Shown: positions 1-7,373 of the stretch, piece by piece
Position numbering within the stretch: position 1 is the first letter of the stretch
Layout of the letters: every line of letters begins with the position of its first letter
DNA from: Rhodospirillales bacterium
GTDB taxonomy: Bacteria > Pseudomonadota > Alphaproteobacteria > CACIAM-22H2
Assembly (NCBI GenBank): GCA_016794005.1
Contig: JAEUKY010000085.1
Span: forward strand, 1-40,546
Direction of reading: 5' to 3'
Length of the DNA: 40,546 nt
The notes under the pieces: generated by a model
What the model was told of the DNA's origin: nothing
The model's database searches: none
The model's input: only the letters and a program-made list of their open reading frames with translations
Position numbers and translations under genes: made by a program

Positions 1-1
1 G

Positions 2-286
2 CTGTGGAAATCCGATCCGCGCCTGCCCGTGCCGCTGATGGCGCGGCTGGCCGCGCAGGACGGCGTGACGGTCGGCGACAACCAGCCCTACGACGCGCGC
101 GACGGGCACGGCTACACGATGCGCGCGCACTGCGAGCTTTCCGGCCTGCCGCACGCGCTGATCGAGATCCGCCAGGACCTGATCGACACGCGCGCGGGCT
201 GCGACCGCTGGGCCGCGATCTTCGGCGACGCACTCGCTCCGCTCGTCGACCTTCCCGAAATGGCGGCGGCGAAGGTGTATCCATGA
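2..286 (+). CDS. N-formylglutamate amidohydrolase family protein (C-terminal part)
   Basis: Partial gene entering from the left edge; about 94 residues are visible and no start lies in the window. The reading frame begins LWKSDPRLPVPLMARL and contains GDNQPYDARDGHGYTM followed by HALIEIRQDLI, which is the conserved end of the N-formylglutamate amidohydrolase (HutG-like, FGase) fold. Family members hydrolyse N-formyl- or N-acyl-glutamate-like amides in the cytoplasm. The stop codon overlaps the next ATG as ATGA, so the two products are probably translationally coupled. The neighbour is a carboxylate-amine ligase rather than a histidine-utilisation gene, so a role in a peptide or amide pathway is as likely as histidine degradation. 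The fold is clear; the substrate is not. Confidence 0.85.
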   Translation: MWKSDPRLPVPLMARLAAQDGVTVGDNQPYDARDGHGYTMRAHCELSGLPHALIEIRQDLIDTRAGCDRWAAIFGDALAPLVDLPEMAAAKVYP

Positions 287-1428
287 GCGAGCCCGCCTTC
301 ACGATCGGCGTCGAGGAGGAGTACCTGCTGGTCGACCGCGCGACGCGCGACCTTGCACGCGATCCGCCGTCCGATCTGGTCGCCAGGGTCGAAGCGCGAT
401 TGGCGGCGCAGGGACAGGCCGGGCAGGCGAGCCCGGAATTCCTGCGCGCGCAGATCGAGGTGCAGACGCGCGTCTGCCGCACCGCGCGCGAGGCGCGCGC
501 CGATCTGGCGCGCCTGCGCCGCGCCGTTGCCGACGTGGCCGGCGAGTTCGGCCTTGCCCCCATCGCCGCGTCGACGCATCCGTTTGCACCCTGGCGCGGG
601 GCGGGTGCGACCGACAAGGACCGCTACCGCGCGCTCGAGCGCGACCTGCAGGGCGTGGGGCGCAGGCTGGTGATCTGCGGGCTGCATGTGCACGTGGGCA
701 TCGAGGACGACGAGCTGCGCATCGATCTCATGAACCAGATCGGCTACTTCCTGCCGCACCTGCTGGCGCTGTCGACGTCTTCGCCGTTCTGGCAGGGCGA
801 GGATTCGGGGCTGGCGAGCTATCGCGTGGCGATCTTCAACGAACTGCCGCGAACCGGCCCGCCCGACCATTTCGAAAGCTACGGCGAGTACCGCCGCCAG
901 CTCGACCGGCTCGTCGCGGCCGGGCTGATCGACGATGCCTCCAAGCTGTGGTGGGACGTGCGCCCGTCGGCGCGGTTCCCGACACTGGAGATGCGCGTCA
1001 CCGACATGTGCCCCTATCTCGACGATGCGGTGGCGATCGCGGCTCTCTACCAGTGCCTGATCTCGATGCTCTGGCGATTGAAGCGGCAGAACCAGCGCTG
1101 GCGCATCTATCCGCACATGCTGGTGAAGGAGAACCGCTGGCGCGCGCAGCGCTACGGATTCGACGGCGGGCTCGTCGATTTCGGCAAGGGCGAGATCGTC
1201 GCCTATGCCGCGCTGCTCGACGAACTAGTCGAACTGGTCCGGCCGGATGCCGAGCGGCTCGACTGCGTTGCCGAGATCGCGCATGCCCGCACGATCCTGA
1301 CGCGCGGCACGTCGGCGCATCGCCAGCGCGCGGCCCATGCCCGGGCGGTCGCGGGCGGTGCCGACCGCCACTCCGCCCTCGTCGCCGTCGTGGACGGGTT
1401 GGTCGCCGAAACGGTCGAGGGTTTGTAG
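283..1428 (+). CDS. Carboxylate-amine ligase, glutamate-cysteine ligase type 2 (YbdK) family
   Basis: A 381-residue protein of normal length for the GCS2/YbdK family. The ATG at 283 is chosen because it overlaps the preceding stop and puts the family's first motif, FTIGVEEEYLLVD, at residue 6. The nucleotide and metal region includes GLHVHVGIED near residue 140 and the ARFPTLEMRVTDMCP block near 235. YbdK-type enzymes form an amide bond between a carboxylate and an amine using ATP and show weak glutamate-cysteine ligase activity; the physiological substrate is unknown for most. Coupling to an FGase-family hydrolase suggests both act on the same small amide or peptide. It is unlikely to be the main glutathione enzyme, which in alphaproteobacteria usually belongs to another subfamily. 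Confidence 0.88.
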   Translation: MSEPAFTIGVEEEYLLVDRATRDLARDPPSDLVARVEARLAAQGQAGQASPEFLRAQIEVQTRVCRTAREARADLARLRRAVADVAGEFGLAPIAASTHPFAPWRGAGATDKDRYRALERDLQGVGRRLVICGLHVHVGIEDDELRIDLMNQIGYFLPHLLALSTSSPFWQGEDSGLASYRVAIFNELPRTGPPDHFESYGEYRRQLDRLVAAGLIDDASKLWWDVRPSARFPTLEMRVTDMCPYLDDAVAIAALYQCLISMLWRLKRQNQRWRIYPHMLVKENRWRAQRYGFDGGLVDFGKGEIVAYAALLDELVELVRPDAERLDCVAEIAHARTILTRGTSAHRQRAAHARAVAGGADRHSALVAVVDGLVAETVEGL

Positions 1429-1481
1429 ACGGACGCCGGACGGCCTATATCTTGGGCCAGAACTCCAGCCGGGAGACCGCA

Positions 1482-1787
1482 ATGGCCGCCGATCTCGACG
1501 AGAAGACCCGCACCGAACTGGAAGCCGCCGCCTTCCGCCGGCTCGTGACGCATCTGCGCGAACGCACCGACGTGCAGAACATCGACATGATGAATCTCGC
1601 CGGGTTCTGCCGCAACTGCCTGTCGAAATGGTACCTCGCCGCGGCGCAGGAAAAGGGCGTGGGCCTCACCGATCCGCAGGCGCGCGAGATCGTCTACGGA
1701 ATGCCGTACGACGAGTGGAAGGCCAAGCACCAGAAGGAAGCGACGGCCGACCAGAAGGCAAAGCTTGCCGTTTCGCACAAGCATTAG
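1482..1787 (+). CDS. DUF1244 family protein
   Basis: A 101-residue soluble protein matching the DUF1244 family, found almost only in proteobacteria and especially alphaproteobacteria. Recognisable parts are RRLVTHLRERTDVQNIDMMN, the cysteine-containing NLAGFCRNCLSKWY segment (residues 39-52), and GLTDPQAREIVYGMPYDEWK. The CRNC pair could bind metal or form a disulfide, but this is inference. The start ATG is preceded by GGGAGA. It follows the ligase by 53 bases on the same strand and may share its transcript. No function is established for the family that I can name. Confidence 0.85.
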   Translation: MAADLDEKTRTELEAAAFRRLVTHLRERTDVQNIDMMNLAGFCRNCLSKWYLAAAQEKGVGLTDPQAREIVYGMPYDEWKAKHQKEATADQKAKLAVSHKH

Positions 1788-1801
1788 CCCCGCTTTGCAC
1801 C

Positions 1802-1810
1802 TTATCCACA
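1802..1810 (+). promoter_or_regulatory. Consensus DnaA box upstream of gapR
   Basis: The nine bases TTATCCACA match the strict DnaA box exactly. The site lies 83 bases before the gapR start, in the 106-base gap after the DUF1244 gene. It is a single box, not an origin. DnaA control of gapR is plausible but not shown. Confidence 0.45.
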
Positions 1811-1812
1811 GA

Positions 1813-1837
1813 CCGCGACGATTTCGTCTGGTCGCGG
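1813..1837 (+). terminator. Inverted repeat between DUF1244 gene and gapR
   Basis: CCGCGAC at 1813-1819 and GTCGCGG at 1831-1837 are perfect inverted copies, with an alternative inner pairing GACGA/TCGTC. There is no T-run, so it may be a weak or Rho-assisted terminator, or an operator adjoining the DnaA box. Confidence 0.3.
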
Positions 1838-1893
1838 CGGGCCCGCACGGCTAGCTTCCGGCTCCTTCGAATCGAATCCTTGGAGACGGACAG

Positions 1894-2145
1894 ATGGCGG
1901 ACGGCGGCGACACGGGCGGGATTGCGGCGGCGAAACTGAAGTCGTTCGTCGAGCGCATCGAACGTCTGGAGACCGAGAAGGCCGATCTGGCTGCGGACAT
2001 CCGCGAGGTCTATGCCGAGGCCAAGGGCAACGGGTTCGACACGAAGATCATGCGTCAGGTGATCAAGCTCAGGAAGATGGAAGAGCCCGACCGCAAGGAG
2101 CAGGACGAGCTGCTCGACCTCTACCGCGCGGCGCTCGAGGTCTGA
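1894..2145 (+). CDS. gapR: GapR family nucleoid-associated protein (DUF2312/UPF0335)
   Basis: An 83-residue protein. The LKSFVERIERLETEKADLA block followed by DIREVYAEAKGNGFDTKIMR and VIKLRKMEEPDRKEQDELLD is the diagnostic DUF2312 sequence. In Caulobacter the family member GapR is a small, largely coiled-coil DNA-binding protein that recognises overtwisted DNA ahead of replication and transcription machinery. Residues 14-40 form the long helix and residues 45-83 the second helical part. The start is preceded by TGGAGA. The upstream region carries a consensus DnaA box. It is convergent with phaR, leaving only four bases between the two stops. The family assignment is secure; a nucleoid role here is inferred from homology. 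Confidence 0.92.
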   Translation: MADGGDTGGIAAAKLKSFVERIERLETEKADLAADIREVYAEAKGNGFDTKIMRQVIKLRKMEEPDRKEQDELLDLYRAALEV

Positions 2146-2149
2146 GGCT

Positions 2150-2809
2150 TCAGGACTTCTTCGACAGGTCCGAAAGCCGGGCCTGCATGGCTTCGAGCTG
2201 CTTGCGCAGTTCGTCCAGCGATTCCGTGCCCTGAACTCCCGCACCCGGCTCGGCCGACGGAGCCGCCCCGGACGGCGCCTTGCCGCCATCGAAGCCGAAC
2301 GGTGCCCACATCTTCATCGCGTTCTGCAGCATCGCCATGTTCTGTTTGCCGATCTCCTCGATCGTGCCGCCCATGGGGGCGCCGAACGGGAACATGCCGC
2401 CGAAGGCCTGCTGCATGGCCGTGCGCATCTGCTCCTGGTTGCGCGAGAACGCCGACATCGAGTTCTCGAGGTAGCGCGGCACCAGCGCCTGCAGGTTGTC
2501 GCCGTAGAACGAGATGAGCTGGCGCAGGAACGTCACGGGCAGCATGTTCTGGCCGCCCTTGCTCTCTTCCTCGACGATGATCTGGGTCAGGACGCTGCGG
2601 GTGATGTCCTCGCCGGTCTTGGCGTCGTGCACCACGAAATCGGTTCCCTGCTTCACCATCGTGCAGAGATGGTCGAGCGTCACGTAGCTCGACGTCGCCG
2701 TGTTGTAGAGACGGCGATTTGCATATTTCTTGATCTTGACCGGTTCCTTCCCGGCGTCGCCGGAGGCAGGGGCGTCGGCCGCGGGCGGCACGTTGGTTGT
2801 GTCTGTCAT
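2150..2809 (-). CDS. phaR: Polyhydroxyalkanoate synthesis repressor PhaR
   Basis: A 219-residue protein. After a Pro/Ala-rich leader it carries VKIKKYANRRLYNTATSSYV, the PhaR DNA-binding N-terminal domain, then EDITRSVLTQIIVEEESKGG and LPVTFLRQLISFYGDNLQAL, the PHB accumulation regulatory domain. The C-terminal half has a Met/Gly-rich linker and ends in a heptad-like helix, ESLDELRKQLEAMQARLSDL. PhaR proteins bind both PHB and promoters of phasin and synthesis genes, releasing DNA when polymer is present. The ATG at 2809 is preferred over an in-frame GTG at 2851, which lacks family sequence after it. It is divergent from the PHA operon across a 110-base gap, the usual setting for control of that operon and itself. 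Confidence 0.95.
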   Translation of the reverse strand: MTDTTNVPPAADAPASGDAGKEPVKIKKYANRRLYNTATSSYVTLDHLCTMVKQGTDFVVHDAKTGEDITRSVLTQIIVEEESKGGQNMLPVTFLRQLISFYGDNLQALVPRYLENSMSAFSRNQEQMRTAMQQAFGGMFPFGAPMGGTIEEIGKQNMAMLQNAMKMWAPFGFDGGKAPSGAAPSAEPGAGVQGTESLDELRKQLEAMQARLSDLSKKS

Positions 2810-2919
2810 GTGGTTAAACTCGCATGACGGGGGGACATCTCGCAAGCGCACACTAAATCGGCATACGGTATCTATTTACCCTTATCCGCGCAACCCGTTT
2901 CGGCTAGGCTGGAGGCCGC
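2810..2919. promoter_or_regulatory. Divergent phaR / PHA operon control region
   Basis: This 110-base gap separates the phaR start from the PhaE-like gene. It is AT-richer than its surroundings between about 2852 and 2885. It holds a small palindrome, ATAC-G-GTAT, at 2863-2871, a reasonable operator candidate for PhaR or another dimeric regulator. No promoter hexamer pair is convincing by eye. Confidence 0.4.
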
Positions 2920-3396
2920 ATGACCGCCGATCCGCCCAATCTCGACGAGCTCGCGAGACGCTATCTCGACCTCTGGCAGGACCAGATCGCCGCCATGTCG
3001 GCCGATCCGGAAATCTCGCGCACGATGGGCCGCTACGCGCAGCTCTGGGCCACGCTCGGACCGGCGGGAATGGCGGGCATCTGGGCCGCGGCGGCCGAAG
3101 GGTTGAAGGGGGCGGGGCCGGGTGCGAATGTGTTCACCGATGGCCCGTTCGCCGAATTCTTCAAGCACGCCGCAGGACCGGCCGCCCCCGCGCACGGGGC
3201 CGCGCCCGCTGGCGCTGCACGTGGCGATCGCGGCGACGAGCTGGCTGAGCTGCGCCGCCGCCTTGCCGTTCTCGAAGAGAGGGTTGCAGGAAACGCCGGT
3301 AAGGCTGCCGGGGCTGGCGTGGCATCCAAGCCTGAAGGAACGGGCGGAAAGTCTCGCAAGCGAACTCGCAAGCCATCCGGAACCGGCGTTCCGTGA
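2920..3396 (+). CDS. Small PhaE/PhaM-like PHA-associated protein
   Basis: A 158-residue protein at the head of the PHA operon. Residues 8-35 (LDELARRYLDLWQDQIAAMSA) resemble the start of PhaE/PhaM-type polymer-associated proteins. The middle (residues 36-85) is helical with many Ala and Gly, followed by an Ala/Pro linker. Residues 106-122 (ELAELRRRLAVLEERV) form a short coiled coil, and the tail GGKSRKRTRKPSG is basic. This layout recalls PhaM, whose basic tail ties granules to DNA, and PhaE, which activates class III synthases; neither assignment is firm. The last 215-275 bases are also read in another frame by the next gene. Third-position GC in this frame drops after about 3180, so this tail could be a constrained dual-coding stretch or an artefact of a frameshift. 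Confidence 0.6.
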   Translation: MTADPPNLDELARRYLDLWQDQIAAMSADPEISRTMGRYAQLWATLGPAGMAGIWAAAAEGLKGAGPGANVFTDGPFAEFFKHAAGPAAPAHGAAPAGAARGDRGDELAELRRRLAVLEERVAGNAGKAAGAGVASKPEGTGGKSRKRTRKPSGTGVP

Positions 3397-4426
3397 AGCG
3401 CTGGGCCGCGAGATCCGCCGCCGCCTCGCCGATTTCCACGAAGGACTGACGCGCTACCGCCGGCATCCGTGGCGCCGTCCGCTCGAATGGCCGGCGACGG
3501 TCTGGCAGGAAGGCACCACGCGCGTCTACGACTATGGTCCGGCGGCACCGAAGGGCGCACTTCCGCTGCTGCTCGTGCCTTCGCTCATCAACCGCGCCTA
3601 CGTGCTCGATCTCGACGAGGGCAACTCGCTCGCGCGCTTCCTCGCCGCGCGCGGCTTCCGGCCGTTCCTCGTCGACTGGGACGCGCCGGGCGACGTCGAG
3701 CGCGGCTTCGGGCTGTCGGCCTATATCGACCGTCGCCTGACCGATGCGCTGAGTGCCGTCGAACGTGCCGGCGGCACGCGCCCGGCCGTGCTCGGCTACT
3801 GCATGGGGGGCCTGCTGGCGCTGGGCCTTGCGGCGCGCCAGCAGCACCGGCTGTCCGGTCTGGCGCTGCTCGCCACTCCTTGGGATTTCCATACCGAACG
3901 GACGGATCTCGCGCTCGGTATCGGCGACGCGCTGCGACCGTGGTGGCCGTGGATCGACGCGGCGGGCGAACTGCCGGTCGACGTGCTGCAGGCGATGTTC
4001 GCGGCCCTCGATCCGTTTCTTGCAGCGCGCAAGTTCCGCGGCATCGCCGGCGTTCCCGACGACAGCCCGAAGCTGCGCGCGTTCCTCGCACTCGAAGACT
4101 GGCTCAACGACGGCGTACCGCTGTCGGCCTCCGTCGCCCGCGAGACGCTGGTGGGCTGGTACGGCGAGAACAGCCCGGCCAAGGGCAGGTGGACCCTGTC
4201 GGGCCGCGCGGTGCTGCCGCACGTCCTCGACCTGCCGGCGATGTGCGTCATTCCGGCGCAGGACCGCATCGTGCCGCCGGCGAGTGCCCGCGCACTTGCA
4301 GCAAAACTGAAAAGGCCCGACACGCTCGAACTCCAGCTCGGCCATATCGGCATGGTCGTCGGCGGGCGCGCGAAGACCGAGCTCTGGGAGCCGCTGGCGC
4401 AGTGGCTGGGGCGCTTGCCCGGTTGA
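3140..4426 (+). CDS. phaC: Short poly(3-hydroxyalkanoate) synthase, PhaC-like alpha/beta hydrolase
   Basis: About 428 residues, shorter than class I synthases (near 600) and closer to class III PhaC. Homology-like sequence starts at GPRPLALHVAIAATSW. Conserved parts are RRHPWRRPLEWPATVWQEGT, a LLVPSLINRAYVLDL strand, the synthase box GYCMGG with the nucleophilic Cys at base 3800, DRIVPP with the likely Asp, and GHIGMVVGG with the likely His, so the catalytic triad is intact. The product polymerises hydroxyacyl-CoA on granules. The start is uncertain: GTG 3122 has a GAAGGGGG upstream, ATG 3128 and ATG 3140 are in frame, and high third-position GC begins only near 3182. Any of these overlaps the previous gene out of frame by more than 200 bases. 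phaA follows after 57 bases. Confidence 0.88.
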   Translation: MARSPNSSSTPQDRPPPRTGPRPLALHVAIAATSWLSCAAALPFSKRGLQETPVRLPGLAWHPSLKERAESLASELASHPEPAFREALGREIRRRLADFHEGLTRYRRHPWRRPLEWPATVWQEGTTRVYDYGPAAPKGALPLLLVPSLINRAYVLDLDEGNSLARFLAARGFRPFLVDWDAPGDVERGFGLSAYIDRRLTDALSAVERAGGTRPAVLGYCMGGLLALGLAARQQHRLSGLALLATPWDFHTERTDLALGIGDALRPWWPWIDAAGELPVDVLQAMFAALDPFLAARKFRGIAGVPDDSPKLRAFLALEDWLNDGVPLSASVARETLVGWYGENSPAKGRWTLSGRAVLPHVLDLPAMCVIPAQDRIVPPASARALAAKLKRPDTLELQLGHIGMVVGGRAKTELWEPLAQWLGRLPG

Positions 4427-4483
4427 CGCGGCCACGCGTAGACTGACGGCCAATCCGCGAGAATTCCACAACGGGAGAGACCA

Positions 4484-5656
<1,173 letters not shown>

Positions 5657-5705
5657 ACGGAAGACAAGAAAGCAATAAGCTGAACATCGAACGGGGAGAA
5701 GGCGC

Positions 5706-6431
5706 ATGTCGGGACGTGTAGCGATCGTGACGGGCGGAACGCGCGGGATCGGCGAAGCCATCAGCACGGGTCTCCGCGATGCCGGCTACAAGGTGGCCGC
5801 CAATTACGGCGGCAACGATTCGGCCGCGCAGGAATTCACAAAGCGCACCGGCATCCCTGCCTTCAAGTGGGACGTGTCGAAGTACGAATCGTGCCTTGCG
5901 GGTGTGAAAGAGGTCGAGGCGAAGCTCGGCCCCGTCGACGTGCTGGTCAACAACGCCGGCATCACGCGCGACGGCACGATGCACAAAATGACGTTCGAGC
6001 AGTGGGACGCGGTCATCCAGACCAATCTCGGCTCGTGCTTCAACATGAGCCGGGCGGTCATCGAAGGCATGCGCGCGCGCAAGTTCGGCCGCATCGTCAA
6101 TATCGGCTCGGTCAACGGGCAGGCCGGCCAGTACGGTCAGGTCAACTATGCGGCGGCGAAGTCGGGCATCCACGGCTTCACCAAGGCGCTGGCCCAGGAA
6201 GGTGCCTCGGCCGGCATCACCGTCAACGCGATCGCGCCCGGCTACATCGATACCGACATGGTGCGCGCCGTACCGCCCAACGTGCTCGAGAAGATCGTCG
6301 CGCGCATCCCGGTGGGGCGCCTCGGCAAGGCGTCGGAGATCGCGCGTGGCGTCCTGTTCCTCGTGTCGGACGACGGCGGCTTCGTGACCGGCTCGACCAT
6401 GTCGATCAACGGCGGCCAGCACATGTATTGA
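5706..6431 (+). CDS. phaB: Acetoacetyl-CoA reductase (short-chain dehydrogenase)
   Basis: A 241-residue short-chain dehydrogenase. The cofactor loop is TGGTRGIG (residues 9-16), the structural motif VNNAG is at 81-85, and the catalytic triad is Ser135, Tyr148 and Lys152 in NIGSVNGQAGQYGQVNYAAAK. The sequence ends with GSTMSINGGQHMY, the PhaB C-terminus. It reduces acetoacetyl-CoA to (R)-3-hydroxybutyryl-CoA with NADPH, supplying the synthase two genes upstream. GGGGAGAAGG precedes the start. A strong hairpin with a T-run follows the stop, so it is probably the last gene of the operon. Confidence 0.97.
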   Translation: MSGRVAIVTGGTRGIGEAISTGLRDAGYKVAANYGGNDSAAQEFTKRTGIPAFKWDVSKYESCLAGVKEVEAKLGPVDVLVNNAGITRDGTMHKMTFEQWDAVIQTNLGSCFNMSRAVIEGMRARKFGRIVNIGSVNGQAGQYGQVNYAAAKSGIHGFTKALAQEGASAGITVNAIAPGYIDTDMVRAVPPNVLEKIVARIPVGRLGKASEIARGVLFLVSDDGGFVTGSTMSINGGQHMY

Positions 6432-6459
6432 AGCCGCACCGGCAAACCGCTAGGAGAAG

Positions 6460-6487
6460 GCCCCCGGCCGCCGGTCGGGGGCTTTTT
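6460..6487 (+). terminator. Rho-independent terminator after phaB
   Basis: GCCCCCG pairs with CGGGGGC, extended inward by GCC/GGT, giving a GC-rich stem at 6460-6482 followed by five T. It starts 28 bases after the phaB stop and closes the PHA operon. Confidence 0.85.
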
Positions 6488-6506
6488 CGTTTCGGGAGAA
6501 GTTTTC

Positions 6507-7373
6507 TTGTCGGTCCGTACCGCGACGCTTTTCGGCCTGGGCGCCATCGTCCTGTGGGCATCGCTCGCGGTCCTCACCGCGATAGCACAACCGCCGCCGT
6601 TCTTCGGCTGCGCCGTCGCGTTCGGGATCGCCGGGCTGCTCGGCCTTGCCAAGCGCGCGATCCGGCGCGAACCGCTGTTCGCCGCCTGGCGCCAGCGCCC
6701 GCAGGTCTGGGCGCTCGGCCTCTACGGACTGTTCGGCTATCACGCCTGCTATTTCGCTGCCCTTGCACTCGCCCCGCCTGTCGAGGCGAACCTGCTCAAC
6801 TATCTCTGGCCGCTGCTGATCGTCGTGTTCGCCGGATTCCTGCCGGGCGAGCGTCTGCGCTGGTTCCATCTTGCCGGTGCCGGGGCTGGGCTTGCCGGCT
6901 GCGTCCTGATCGTCGGTGCCGGGGCGGGTTCGGGCGGATTCACGCCGGCGCAGATCGCCGGATACGGCTGCGCGTTCGCGGCCGCCGTGATCTGGTCGAG
7001 CTATTCGGTGCTATCTCGTCGTTTCGGCGACGTGCCGACCGACGCGGTCACCGGCTTCTGCGTCGGCACGGCCGCACTCGCCGCGATCTGCCACATGCTG
7101 TTCGAGGACGCCTATGCCGGCACGTCCGGCCAGTGGGCGGCCCTGCTGTCGATGGGGTTCGGGCCGGTGGGACTCGCCTTCTTCGTGTGGGACATCGGCA
7201 TGAAGAAGGGCGACATCAAGGCGCTGGGTGCGGCATCGTATCTGACGCCGCTGATGTCGACGGGCCTGTTGCTGATCGCAGGCACGGGCAGCGCCAGCAT
7301 CTCGCTGCTCGCCGCGTGCGTGCTGATCGTCGGCGGTGCCGTGCTCGCGTCGAAGGACGTGCTGTTCCGCTAG
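6507..7373 (+). CDS. EamA/DMT superfamily transporter
   Basis: A 288-residue integral membrane protein with ten hydrophobic segments in two similar halves, the standard EamA arrangement. The pattern WASLAVLTAIAQPPPFFGCA at the start and VIWSSYSVLSRRF in the second half match the YddG-like branch, which exports aromatic amino acids or related metabolites across the inner membrane. The start is a TTG at 6507 with GGGAGAA seven bases upstream; no ATG or GTG fits the first membrane helix better. It sits just after the PHA operon terminator, so it has its own promoter or depends on read-through. Its stop overlaps that of the convergent GGDEF-EAL gene by four bases. The substrate cannot be told from sequence. 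Confidence 0.85.
   Translation: MSVRTATLFGLGAIVLWASLAVLTAIAQPPPFFGCAVAFGIAGLLGLAKRAIRREPLFAAWRQRPQVWALGLYGLFGYHACYFAALALAPPVEANLLNYLWPLLIVVFAGFLPGERLRWFHLAGAGAGLAGCVLIVGAGAGSGGFTPAQIAGYGCAFAAAVIWSSYSVLSRRFGDVPTDAVTGFCVGTAALAAICHMLFEDAYAGTSGQWAALLSMGFGPVGLAFFVWDIGMKKGDIKALGAASYLTPLMSTGLLLIAGTGSASISLLAACVLIVGGAVLASKDVLFR

Noticed and set aside
1801-1840. Replication origin at the DnaA box
   Set aside because: Only one box is present, with no AT-rich unwinding region and no origin-linked genes apart from gapR.
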